Shown one piece after another: positions 1 to 7,353 of a stretch of DNA of 64,000 nucleotides (positions are counted from its first letter, which is position 1; every line of letters starts with the position of its first letter). The stretch is taken from the NCBI RefSeq assembly GCF_026540895.1, contig NZ_JALNUR010000008.1, positions 1 through 64,000 on the forward strand, read 5' to 3'. The notes beneath the pieces are model-generated. The model did not search any database, was not told the origin of the DNA, and worked only from the letters and a program-made list of their open reading frames with translations. The stretch is from Sphingomonas sp. GM_Shp_1. GTDB lineage: Bacteria; Pseudomonadota; Alphaproteobacteria; Sphingomonadales; Sphingomonadaceae. Position numbers and translations under genes: made by a program.

Positions 1-837
1 CTTGAATTCGTACTTCTCGGCCAGGTGGGACCCATCCATTGGGGAGACATCCCAATGGAAGGCGCCGTCGTAGACGCATCCCAGGCGGTATCGGCGCGTG
101 AGCGCAACGGCGATGTCCGCGTGATCATGCGGCTCCCCATGGAGGCCGGCATCGTGTCCAGGGCTGAAGCCGAGGCGCGAGCGGCCGACGAACGCCCGCT
201 CTGCCTTGTCCCAGTGCAGCTGCCGAAAGTCGCGCAGCTCGCGCACCGGGTTCTTTCCTGCGACAACCCGGTCCAGCAGGTTCGTGACAGCGTTATGTTG
301 GCCGAAGATCCTTGGAGGCAGCAGGAGCGCGGAACCGGGCTTGAGGACCGGTTCGATCACGGCCGCCCGAGCATTCAGCGTCCGGATTGCTTCGGCGCAT
401 CGATCCGCGGTGTGCTGCCGCTGCCCATAGACGCTCCTAGGGATTCGCAACGGCAAGGCGGCATGTGCGAAGGTCTTCAGCAACTCTGCCTCGTTCGAGC
501 CTTCCTGGTATACCAGGAAGAGCCGCCGGGGCTGCTCGAGCGCGCAAGCCTGATGCCCGGCCTTGTCGCACTTGCGGCCGGCACCTGTCTTGCTGCAGCC
601 ACGCTGGGCATTGCGGCAAAAGCCCACGGGGCGCCGGGAGGATCCGAAGACGCCATCTGCCGCTTGGCCCAGTACTTTGGCGATTTCGTCGGAGTCGTAC
701 ACGGCTAGGCCATTGCGCCGCGTCGGGGCCGCCACGCCGCGGACCACGTAGCCGGAAAAATCCCGCGACAGCCGGCCGCGAACCGCGTCGAGCACGTCCC
801 CGGGGAATCCGGCGAGGATGATGGCGGTTAGGGCCAC
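1..837 (-). CDS. Unrecognised protein, 3' end cut by window edge
   Basis: An uninterrupted frame of 279 codons runs from a GTG at 837 leftward off the edge. It begins MALTAIILAGFPGDVL and is rich in basic and acidic residues. Residues about 72-98 hold four cysteines and two histidines (FCRNAQRGCSK, KCDKAGHQAC), which could form a small metal-binding knuckle. A hydrophobic LFLVYQEG segment follows, and histidines cluster near the visible end (GHDAGLHGEPHDHAD). I recognise no family. The gene lies 3 bases after the stop of the LOTUS-like gene, so the two are probably co-transcribed and translationally coupled. The GTG start has only a weak, very close GGAG ahead of it and is uncertain. The reading frame itself is well supported by its length without stops. 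Confidence 0.6.
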   Translation of the reverse strand, partial: MALTAIILAGFPGDVLDAVRGRLSRDFSGYVVRGVAAPTRRNGLAVYDSDEIAKVLGQAADGVFGSSRRPVGFCRNAQRGCSKTGAGRKCDKAGHQACALEQPRRLFLVYQEGSNEAELLKTFAHAALPLRIPRSVYGQRQHTADRCAEAIRTLNARAAVIEPVLKPGSALLLPPRIFGQHNAVTNLLDRVVAGKNPVRELRDFRQLHWDKAERAFVGRSRLGFSPGHDAGLHGEPHDHADIAVALTRRYRLGCVYDGAFHWDVSPMDGSHLAEKYEFK

Positions 838-840
838 TCC

Positions 841-1605
841 TCAAGGAACTTGAAGGAGCCGCCCGACCAGGTTCATCGGCAACGAGTAGCGTGCGCGCTC
901 CTCCTCCGGGATGGCGGCGATCAACTGCCGCAGGGCCTCGGGGCCGTCGGGCCGACCGCTAGGAGGCTGCGCCCGAGGGACGGCCGCTGCCTGCTCCACG
1001 AGGCTGGTCATCGGCAGCCCGGCCTGGCTTGCCCAGCGCCGGATCGACGCGCCGATGGCCGCCGCGCGCTCGCGCCGGCTCCGGCCGTCCTCCTCGACGA
1101 CGAAATCCGCGGTGATCTCGATCGCCGCCTGCTGAGGTGCGTCCCATGCGTCCTCGACCGACAGCGGGGGGCCGAGGCTGACCCAGCGCCGGCATCCCTC
1201 AGGCAAAGGTGTCCCGAAGGCCCTCCAGAGCGTATCCGGATACTTGTCCAGGGGTGGCGGCGCGTCGTCCGCAGCTGCACTGCCGATGACACCGACCCGC
1301 TTATATGGTCCCTTGCCCCATACCTCGTACGTATCGCCCAAATGCTCGACGACGAAATCTCCGAGTGAACGCGTGCCGAGCGCGGCTTTGAAGCTCGCGC
1401 CGTAAACCTGCCTCAGGTCCTGCCCGAGCCGCGACAGGTAGATCGTCTGCGCCCGATCCTGCAGTGCCGCGCGAGCTGCGTCGGCGATGTCGGTGTCACT
1501 CGGTATTGCTTGCACCGGCGTCTCTGCCACGTCTTGATCCTTGTCCGAAGCAAAATCGCGGTCACGATAAGGAGGATGTCCCGACTTGCCTAGGATTCTC
1601 GTCAT
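841..1605 (-). CDS. LOTUS/OST-HTH-like domain protein
   Basis: A 254-residue acidic soluble protein. Residues about 55-105 (LSRLGQDLRQVYG, then SLGDFVVEHLGDTYEVWGKG) match the pattern of LOTUS/OST-HTH domains: a small winged-helix RNA-binding fold in which a helix rich in Leu and basic residues precedes 'sLgdfl..l...fev.g.g'. Bacterial OST-HTH domains are usually fused to NYN RNases. No NYN domain is visible here, so any nuclease would have to be a partner. The C-terminal 100 residues look helical and carry a proline-rich linker (about 212-222). The start ATG overlaps the upstream stop by 4 bases (ATGA), and the downstream gene follows after 3 bases, indicating an operon. The domain call is by eye and moderately sure. 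Confidence 0.6.
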   Translation of the reverse strand: MTRILGKSGHPPYRDRDFASDKDQDVAETPVQAIPSDTDIADAARAALQDRAQTIYLSRLGQDLRQVYGASFKAALGTRSLGDFVVEHLGDTYEVWGKGPYKRVGVIGSAAADDAPPPLDKYPDTLWRAFGTPLPEGCRRWVSLGPPLSVEDAWDAPQQAAIEITADFVVEEDGRSRRERAAAIGASIRRWASQAGLPMTSLVEQAAAVPRAQPPSGRPDGPEALRQLIAAIPEEERARYSLPMNLVGRLLQVP

Positions 1606-1952
1606 GGCACTAGCTTAATTGCTGCCCACTCGCTTTCGCCTCCGTCGTTCCCGCCTGCCCTCCACGCCTTGATGACAGCCGTCTTGGCCGCAGGATCTCG
1701 GGCGCCCACGGCCGCCTGGCGACCGACCGGCAACGGCCCTGAGCTGTCCATTCCGCCGTCCGGGTGACGCGCGCCTTTTCGAGGGGTGCCGCTCCGAACC
1801 TGTCTTGGACGCGGCCAGCGGATCGCCGATGGGATCCTCCGCGACGACACGAATTGTCCGACTTTCGGCACATCGTGGGTCGACACCCGGTCCGCGCCCC
1901 GGCGCCTTCGCAAGATAGAGCCGGTGGGTCGGTTTTGGGTGCTGACTGCCAT
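1602..1952 (-). CDS. Hypothetical ORF upstream of LOTUS gene, possibly a broken gene
   Basis: This 116-codon frame ends in an ATGA overlap with the LOTUS-like gene. Its last 50 residues (from ARDPAAKTAVIKAWRAGG to WAAIKLVP) read like real protein. The first half is arginine- and proline-rich and less convincing, and a TAA stop lies directly before the ATG. Other minus-strand frames just upstream also contain protein-like stretches: the frame starting at 2125 begins MLKAAFKTIERFDTAWS. This suggests a frameshifted, decayed gene of which this is the 3' part. No family is recognised. Confidence 0.35.
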   Translation of the reverse strand: MAVSTQNRPTGSILRRRRGADRVSTHDVPKVGQFVSSRRIPSAIRWPRPRQVRSGTPRKGARHPDGGMDSSGPLPVGRQAAVGARDPAAKTAVIKAWRAGGNDGGESEWAAIKLVP

Positions 1953-2440
1953 TTACCGCTGCGTTCGGAAGCGTGGTTGGTCGACGGTCGAGGCTGGCAA
2001 ATGGCCAAGCTAGCACGGTGCTTCTCGATCGCAGTGACCAGCTTGTCAGGCACCGGCAGGTTAACCCTGTTCGCTGACCACGCCGTGTCGAAGCGCTCGA
2101 TCGTCTTGAACGCCGCCTTGAGCACCGGCGTGGCGGGAAGCTGCAGTTGCAGACTAGATGGACGAACGTCCGCTCACTGCGGAGACTGCCGGAAAGCGGA
2201 CAGGTCACTTTCCACCAGAGTTCCGACGTGCCGGTTCCCTGCAACCGAATCATAACTCCGTGTGGCTCAGGTACACCATTTGGATTTTGGACCACTGAGT
2301 AACCGGCAAGCGTTCGAGTACATGGTCGAGTAAGCCGTTAGCCCTCATTCCGCCCCCTCTTCACAAATTGGTAAGCGTCCGTCATATAAACCCAACCAGC
2401 GACAGATCGCCGTGGGAGACAGCATGGGAGTTACGGAGCA
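1953..2440. other. No supported gene; possible decayed coding sequence
   Basis: This stretch holds only short overlapping frames on both strands. The best is a minus-strand frame from 2125 (MLKAAFKTIERFDTAWSANR, then VNLPVPDKLV), which reads like the N-terminus of a genuine protein but loses coding character within 45 residues. I see no promoter, RNA gene or repeat that I can defend here. Confidence 0.3.
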
Positions 2441-2445
2441 TTCAG

Positions 2446-2514
2446 GAGCATAACAGAGCACATCAGATTGGCTATTTCAGCCATTTACTTGCTCTATAGT
2501 GCTCTCTAATGCTC
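2446..2514. repeat. Inverted repeat next to the attachment site
   Basis: A 16-base arm at 2446-2461 (GAGCATAACAGAGCAC) is mirrored by 2499-2514, whose reverse complement is GAGCATTAGAGAGCAC, a 13 of 16 match. Two further GGAGCAT units at 2435 and 2445 add direct repeats. Between the arms lies a second dyad, TGGCT-ATTTC-AGCCA (2469-2483). Such arm-type repeats beside an att core are typical binding sites for a tyrosine integrase and its accessory proteins. Confidence 0.5.
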
Positions 2515-2518
2515 ATTG

Positions 2519-2547
2519 ACCGGGTTCGATTCCCGTAGGGGTCACCA
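2519..2547 (+). other. tRNA 3'-end fragment, attachment (att) site
   Basis: The segment reads as the 3' end of a tRNA: T-loop TTCGATT flanked by GGG/CCC, the 3' acceptor strand AGGGGTC, discriminator A and CCA at 2545-2547. No D-arm or anticodon arm precedes it, so it is not a complete gene. tRNA 3' ends are classic integration sites for tyrosine recombinases, and the integrase gene starts 80 bases downstream. It is probably the duplicated attachment core; the complete tRNA would lie outside the window. Confidence 0.7.
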
Positions 2548-2626
2548 TCCTCGCATCGAGGCGCGGAAATCCAGGATTTACGCCAGCTTCACCGTCCGCA
2601 GGTATAGCGAATGGGTATAGAAGCGC

Positions 2627-4444
2627 ATGGTGCAGATGATCACACCCTGGAAACATCCCCAGACCGGCATCTACTATCTCTACAAGGAACTTCCGCCGCA
2701 TCTGCGGGGCGAGATGGGCCGGCGTCAGGTCCGCCGCTCGCTCAAGACGCGCGATCCGGCGGAGGCCAAGCGGCTCTTCGTCCTGGCCCATGCCGAGCTC
2801 GAACAGGAGATGGCCGCCGCCGAAGCGCGGATCGCCGCACAGAAGGTTGCCGACGAAATCTCGCCCGAGCGGGCAAAGATCATCGTCGACGACTTCATCC
2901 GCGACCGGCATTCGTCGGGTCGATGGTCACGCTGGCCCACGCTGGGCCTCGTCTGGTGGCTGGAGGACACCGCGCGCCGTGTCTTCAACACCGACTTTCC
3001 CCTCGCCGGCCTGCCGATGGACGACAGTCCGGAAGCACTGGCTGCGAAGCGCGGGCAGCCCGTGCCCGGCGACTGTTGGCTCGACGTGGTCCGTATGTAC
3101 CCGCCGGCGGAATGGCTGAAAGCCAGCGGCATGGTTCTGGCCGACGTGTTCGAGGACCAGGACCCGCCGATCAAGCGGATCCCGGCCAACGAACTCCTCA
3201 TCATGCAGGCGTGGAACGCCCGCGTCCTGGAGGACAATGAGCGCCTGCGCGCCGACATCGCTGCACCCCGCCGCATCGCCGTCAAGCCGCGGCTGCGACC
3301 GGACCTCCGCTTCCGCGAGCTGCTGCAATTGTGGAACAAGGAGAACGCGCCCCGGCCTCAGTCCTATGTCGAGGTGGAGCGCGCGACGGAGGATCTGATC
3401 GACTATCTCGGCGACATCCCGGTCGAATCCTTCACCTCCGATATGCTGATGGATTATCGCGACGAGGCAAAGAATCTGCCCGCGACCATGCCGCGCGCGG
3501 ACCGCGCCCTGCCCTTCAACGAGCGCCTGGCGCGCCACGCGCATAGCGGCACGCCGCGCGTCAGCCCACCGACGCTGAAGAAGCGGGTCGGATCGATCCA
3601 GGCGCTGCTCAGCTTCGCGCATCAGCAGCGCTGGATTTCGCAGAATGCCGGCACCGGGGTGAAGATTACCGGCTTCAGCCGGGTGGCGCGGGGTCGCCGC
3701 AGCTTCATGCCCGGCGAACTGGCACAGCTGTTCGCCTCCGATCTGTTCGTGCGGCCGGATCGCCTGCTCGACCGGCGCACCGACGTCAGCGACGTGACGC
3801 TCTACTGGCTGTTCCTGCTCGGGCTAACTTCCGGTGCCCGGCTCGAGGAAGTCGGACAGGCGCGCGTCCAGGACGTGAAGGCCGATGGTGGCATCCTCTA
3901 CATCGACATCGACGACCTGATGGATGCCGAGGCCGATCCGAACCTGCCCGAGAAAAGCGTGAAGACGACGGGCTCGCGGCGGATCATCCCGATCCACGAG
4001 CATGTCCTGACGCTCGGCTTCGAGCGCTACGTCAGCGCGCTGAAAGACGCGGGGAGCGAACTGCTGTTTCCGGATCTTCGCCCCAGCACCTTCGGCAAGC
4101 TGACCAAGGAGGCCAGCCGGCTCAACCGCTACATCAATGCCGTCGTCAGTACGGATGCGCGGCTGGTCTTCCACTCGCTGCGCCACCGCTTCAAGGACGA
4201 GGGGCGCGGCGCCGATGTGCAGGAGCGCGTGCTCGATCAGTTGTGCGGCCATGTCCCCGCGACGGTTGGCGGCCGCTACGGAGAAGGCGCGGACCTTCAG
4301 GCGCTGAAACGCAGCCTCGATCGACTTCGGTTCGACTCGGTCGATTGGACCCGGCTGCGTGCGGCAGCTGGCACGATCTCCTGGGTGAATATCGTCACCG
4401 AGATCGTCGGCCGGGTGAAGGCGAACGCGAGGGAGGGCAAATGA
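2627..4444 (+). CDS. Tyrosine site-specific integrase (DUF6538-type N-terminus)
   Basis: A 605-residue phage-type integrase expected to insert or excise the surrounding element at the tRNA-derived att site just upstream. The N-terminus (YYLYKELPPHLRGEMGRRQV, then SLKTRDPAEAKR) is the short DUF6538-like arm domain of large integrases. A SAM-like core-binding domain covers about 220-345, and the catalytic domain the C-terminal third. Catalytic residues are visible: Arg in SGARLEEVGQ, the HSLRHR box, GH in CGHVPATVGGRYGEG and the nucleophilic Tyr in GGRY (about residue 551). Length is normal for this subgroup. Start could be 2627 or the in-frame ATG at 2636. Its stop overlaps the next ATG. A decayed relative with the same GGRYG tail lies at 30654-31771. 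Confidence 0.93.
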   Translation: MVQMITPWKHPQTGIYYLYKELPPHLRGEMGRRQVRRSLKTRDPAEAKRLFVLAHAELEQEMAAAEARIAAQKVADEISPERAKIIVDDFIRDRHSSGRWSRWPTLGLVWWLEDTARRVFNTDFPLAGLPMDDSPEALAAKRGQPVPGDCWLDVVRMYPPAEWLKASGMVLADVFEDQDPPIKRIPANELLIMQAWNARVLEDNERLRADIAAPRRIAVKPRLRPDLRFRELLQLWNKENAPRPQSYVEVERATEDLIDYLGDIPVESFTSDMLMDYRDEAKNLPATMPRADRALPFNERLARHAHSGTPRVSPPTLKKRVGSIQALLSFAHQQRWISQNAGTGVKITGFSRVARGRRSFMPGELAQLFASDLFVRPDRLLDRRTDVSDVTLYWLFLLGLTSGARLEEVGQARVQDVKADGGILYIDIDDLMDAEADPNLPEKSVKTTGSRRIIPIHEHVLTLGFERYVSALKDAGSELLFPDLRPSTFGKLTKEASRLNRYINAVVSTDARLVFHSLRHRFKDEGRGADVQERVLDQLCGHVPATVGGRYGEGADLQALKRSLDRLRFDSVDWTRLRAAAGTISWVNIVTEIVGRVKANAREGK

Positions 4445-4722
4445 CCGAAGACCATCGTAATCGCCTGAGCGTCTATATCGCCTTCGCTGAACCTGGGGGC
4501 GACGTCATCGAGGTCGCCAGCAGTCTGCTAGGCGCCGGCACGGCCGTTGTCCTCCATGCGGTGACCCAGTGTGGCGTTACAACGCTGACGCTCGGCGACG
4601 GGCGTCCCTTTGAGATCGACCTCATCACCGACCCCATTCCGATCGACGACGGGATTTCGATTTACCCGGATGACAGTGACGACCCGATCGCCCGGATCGA
4701 ACGTCGCTTCCTCGCTCCCTAA
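4441..4722 (+). CDS. Small acidic hypothetical protein coupled to integrase
   Basis: The start ATG overlaps the integrase stop (ATGA), so the 93-residue product is translationally coupled to it. It is very acidic towards the end (IPIDDGISIYPDDSDDP) with a compact alternating beta-like middle (VTQCGVTTLTLGDGRPFEIDL). No family is recognised. Position and coupling make an accessory role to the integrase, such as directionality control, possible, but that is inference only. A longer upstream extension exists in this frame but lies inside the integrase, so I prefer the overlapping start. Confidence 0.65.
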   Translation: MTEDHRNRLSVYIAFAEPGGDVIEVASSLLGAGTAVVLHAVTQCGVTTLTLGDGRPFEIDLITDPIPIDDGISIYPDDSDDPIARIERRFLAP

Positions 4723-5255
4723 ATCCTGGCTTCAGCGGCCGTTGCGGATACGCGCAGCGGCCGCCGACGTCTGATCATGAGCGGAGGAGCCCCCGCTCCA
4801 CGCGGGTCGCCGCTCACGTCGCCGGCGTTCCGGATCAGGCGCACGCGCACTGGACGGGTTTGGGGCGCTGCTGAAGCAGGGCCCAGCAAAGGCAAATTCT
4901 TCCTGTTCGTACGTCGCCGCCCCGCCGAAGAGCTACACCAGCGGCAGCGTGCGTGGTGACCAGCGCTCCACCGCGCTCCCGAGTGCCAGCCGAGACGCGC
5001 CACCCGCTTGACCTCGCGGGCGCATGGACATATGTGGAACAGGCATCCCCCCAGGTGTGGGGTTGTGTGCGCGGTGACTGTCGGATGGCTTACAGCCGCG
5101 GGTACAGACATCGTACCGGATCGTTGGTCCGGAAACCGACGGCACGGGCACCGCGGCGGCACGAGACGGACGCATGATACAGACCAGGGGCGCGCTCCCG
5201 CCCCTCCATCGCTGACCTTCGGTCAGCTGTCTGATGTCCGTAAGGAGCTGTATCC
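4723..5255. other. Non-coding region before mobilisation genes
   Basis: This stretch has no convincing gene on either strand. It contains a perfect dyad GCTGACC-TTC-GGTCAGC at 5211-5227, just ahead of the small ORF at 5256, which could be an operator or attenuator (there is no T-run, so a simple terminator is unlikely). A shorter dyad CCGGA/TCCGG lies near 5120. Parts of the element's transfer-origin or promoter DNA may lie here. Confidence 0.35.
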
Positions 5256-5360
5256 ATGTCCTGTAGTGTCAATGACCTTATCAAGCATGCGCGCGTCGCG
5301 CTGCCCTGTCCTATGCCGATCGAAAGCCGCCGTGGCCTCGTCACGGGAGGCCGCGCATGA
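5256..5360 (+). CDS. 34-residue small ORF leading the TraK-like gene
   Basis: ATG at 5256 follows a strong ribosome-binding site (AAGGAG, 7 bases upstream). The frame reads MSCSVNDLIKHARVALPCPM and ends with a TGA that overlaps the next gene's ATG (GCATGA at 5356-5360). Good SD spacing plus an ATGA junction argue that it is translated, either as a real micro-protein or as a leader that delivers ribosomes to the TraK-like gene. The product has two cysteines and no recognisable family. Confidence 0.5.
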   Translation: MSCSVNDLIKHARVALPCPMPIESRRGLVTGGRA

Positions 5361-5857
5361 GTCGCCGCGCCTCCACCGCCACACCTCCGTTGCCGCCGCT
5401 CGCGCACGATGGCCGCCTCGCGCAGCTCGCGGCCGAGCGTTTCCCCGCCGCGCGTGCGCCGATGAGTCAGAGCGATCGCGCCGCGTTCTGGCTGGGCGAG
5501 TACGTCAAGGCACGCCGCGAGTTGCCGCATCTCAAGCCGAGCGAGTTGCTCGCTCTCATCGCAGAGCAGGACGAAGCGGCATGTGGCGCGACCTTCACTC
5601 GCACGATCAAACGGCTTGCACAGCCGCATCTGGATGACCGCACGAAGGCAACACCGTCGCCTGCCCCCTCACCGCGCCGCAAGGTGCCCGAGCCCATACC
5701 GCCGACCGCATCTCCGACCTCACCCGTGAGCACGACGATGGCCATGCCGATGCCCTCGCTGCCGTCCGGCCGCGTTGATGACGATGGGGCGACGGATGCT
5801 GATCTGCTCGCACGCATGGCGCGCATGCGGGCCACCCCGCCAAGGCAGCAATCATGA
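5357..5857 (+). CDS. TraK-like mobilisation accessory protein
   Basis: A 166-residue basic protein built from a helical N-terminal half (AAFWLGEYVKARREL to TFTRTIKRLAQPHL, about residues 43-94) and a disordered Pro/Ala/Thr-rich second half. RP4 TraK, an oriT-binding protein, has this same order: a small DNA-binding domain with a 'tF.r..rr..' end, then a proline-rich tail. The next gene encodes a TraL-like ATPase, matching the traK-traL order of IncP plasmids. Overlaps of 4 bases on both sides show tight coupling. Assignment rests on architecture and neighbourhood rather than strong sequence identity. Confidence 0.55.
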   Translation: MSRRASTATPPLPPLAHDGRLAQLAAERFPAARAPMSQSDRAAFWLGEYVKARRELPHLKPSELLALIAEQDEAACGATFTRTIKRLAQPHLDDRTKATPSPAPSPRRKVPEPIPPTASPTSPVSTTMAMPMPSLPSGRVDDDGATDADLLARMARMRATPPRQQS

Positions 5858-6792
5858 GCAACGATCCCACGAGGCCGCACCAGCACGCCGACCGGCCGAT
5901 GCTTCTGGCGAGCGGCAGCAAGGCCGGTGGCAGCGCCAAGACGAGCGTGCTGCTCGCCACCACCTCGCTGGCACTGCTCGCCGGCTCGCGCGTTGGCATC
6001 ATAGACGCCGACGCTACTGGCACCAGCGCGATCTCGCACCGCATTCAGCATCGTGACGTACCAGTCATCCCACTTGTCGAGAGCACGCCGGTGTCGGCGC
6101 TCCTCGATCAGTTCGCTGGGTGCGACCTCATCCTGTTCGATGTCGGTGCCAACGAGTTGACCAGCCCGCGGACGTTCAAACCGCTCGTGAATCTGGTGAA
6201 TCTCATTCGAAAACGTGATGGCAATGCCGCAATGCTGGTGTCCCAGATCCCCAACAAGGCCAACATCGTCGATGACATGACGGGGGCCGTCGACGCGCTC
6301 GGCGACCTGCTCGACATCCATATCGTCCAGCAGAACGTCGACGGCACGGGTGCCTTCGATGACCTGCCACCAAAGCTCGCCATGCTGCCGCGGCACGAAG
6401 TACCCCATCTGACACCAACGGTTCTCAACATCTCGCTTGGACGTGGTCGAATCCCCGCCGATCTCATCCGCTATGGCTCCCGTGGCTACGAGCGACTGCG
6501 TGGAGCGTGGGCCGCACACTTGCTGCATGTTGCCACATCCGGCGACTTCGCACGCTGGCTTGGCCTCGACGCCGCACTGCCCTTGCTCGAACAGACCGCG
6601 CGGGCGGCACCTTCCCAGCCGTTGCCCCGAAGTGTGCCGGCACATCGACTGACTGACGAGGTAGTCGATTGCTGGGACGAGTTCGTTCACTCGCTTGCGT
6701 CCATCAGGTCCGCAACCAACGACCGCGACCTTCTGGCGGCGGCAAAGCGGTTTCAAGCCAGCGATGCCCATTATGAGACTTTGCTCGCATGA
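5854..6792 (+). CDS. ParA/TraL-like P-loop ATPase
   Basis: A 312-residue cytoplasmic protein of the deviant Walker A (MinD/ParA/TraL) family. The P-loop is GSKAGGSAKTS at residues 21-31, with the signature lysine K24 ahead of the GG. GIIDADATG (about 53-61) supplies the second conserved acidic motif and LILFDVGANE (about 90-99) the Walker B-like strand. In IncP plasmids TraL is encoded next to TraK and aids mobilisation; a partition role is the main alternative, but there is no ParB partner. It overlaps the TraK-like gene by 4 bases. The C-terminal 100 residues are helical and unassigned. Confidence 0.7.
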   Translation: MSNDPTRPHQHADRPMLLASGSKAGGSAKTSVLLATTSLALLAGSRVGIIDADATGTSAISHRIQHRDVPVIPLVESTPVSALLDQFAGCDLILFDVGANELTSPRTFKPLVNLVNLIRKRDGNAAMLVSQIPNKANIVDDMTGAVDALGDLLDIHIVQQNVDGTGAFDDLPPKLAMLPRHEVPHLTPTVLNISLGRGRIPADLIRYGSRGYERLRGAWAAHLLHVATSGDFARWLGLDAALPLLEQTARAAPSQPLPRSVPAHRLTDEVVDCWDEFVHSLASIRSATNDRDLLAAAKRFQASDAHYETLLA

Positions 6793-6968
6793 TGACGCTC
6801 CATAGCCGCGGGGCATCTCCTCCAATCCGGTGTCCGGCAGGTGATCCGACGTCTGCATCATGGCTGGCAGCGCTCGTGTCCCAACCGTCTGTTCGTGTTC
6901 TGCGACACCAGCGCGGCCGGGGTGACCAGAGTGTCAGCACGGAAGTGGGGGGTAGAGAGGGCAGGATG

Positions 6969-7019
6969 GGCCCGGTAAACCGGGCCATGTGGGTGTTCCG
7001 CACTACGCTTGTCACACCC
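6969..7019. other. Candidate origin of transfer (oriT) with two inverted repeats
   Basis: Within the 246-base gap before the MobC-like gene there is a perfect dyad, GGCCCGGT-AA-ACCGGGCC (6969-6986), followed by GGGTGT (6991-6996) and its mirror ACACCC (7014-7019) around a 17-base spacer. MOBP oriTs usually lie immediately upstream of the relaxosome genes and carry such inverted repeats next to the nick site. I could not place a nick sequence by eye, so this is a location-based proposal. Confidence 0.45.
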
Positions 7020-7022
7020 GTA

Positions 7023-7037
7023 GCAGCCGGAGGCTGC
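7023..7037 (+). promoter_or_regulatory. Hairpin enclosing the ribosome-binding site of the MobC-like gene
   Basis: GCAGCC-GGA-GGCTGC forms a perfect 6-bp hairpin whose loop and right arm contain the Shine-Dalgarno sequence GGAGG (7029-7033), five bases before the ATG at 7039. Folding would hide the site, so translation of the relaxosome genes may be structurally restrained. Confidence 0.45.
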
Positions 7038-7038
7038 G

Positions 7039-7353
7039 ATGGGCGTCGATGAACCGACGCTGGGCCGGGGATCGCAAGCAATCTCGACGAAGCTCGACGC
7101 GGCACAGCTTGCGCGGTTCGAACTGGCCGTCGCAGCTTCGGGGCTCAGCCGCGCGGCCTACATCCGCGCGGCAGTGCTACACCAGGGGGTCGTGCTGCGC
7201 CCGTACGAACCGCTTATGGCGCAGGGACTCGCCACGCTGGCGGCGTGCCGTACCGCGGTGAAAAACGGCAAGGCGGTGGACCATGCGCTCGTCCGCCGCC
7301 TCGAAGCGCTGACCGAAGCGTTGCACCGGCTGGCGGAGACGGAGCAGCGATGA
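7039..7353 (+). CDS. MobC/TraJ-like relaxosome accessory protein
   Basis: A 104-residue protein. ISTKLDAAQLARFELAV followed by SGLSRAAYIRAAVL is the ribbon-helix-helix pattern shared by MobC/TraJ-type proteins that bind oriT and recruit the relaxase. The C-terminal half is helical. Its stop overlaps the relaxase start (ATGA), the usual arrangement for accessory protein and relaxase. The start is set by GGAGG five bases upstream, inside a small hairpin. Confidence 0.75.
   Translation: MGVDEPTLGRGSQAISTKLDAAQLARFELAVAASGLSRAAYIRAAVLHQGVVLRPYEPLMAQGLATLAACRTAVKNGKAVDHALVRRLEALTEALHRLAETEQR

Noticed and set aside
437..844. 135-codon minus-strand frame at the left end
   Set aside because: Arginine- and proline-rich shadow of the 279-codon GTG-started gene in another frame of the same strand.
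2470..2547. Complete tRNA gene
   Set aside because: Only the T-arm, 3' acceptor strand and CCA are present; no D-arm or anticodon arm precedes them.
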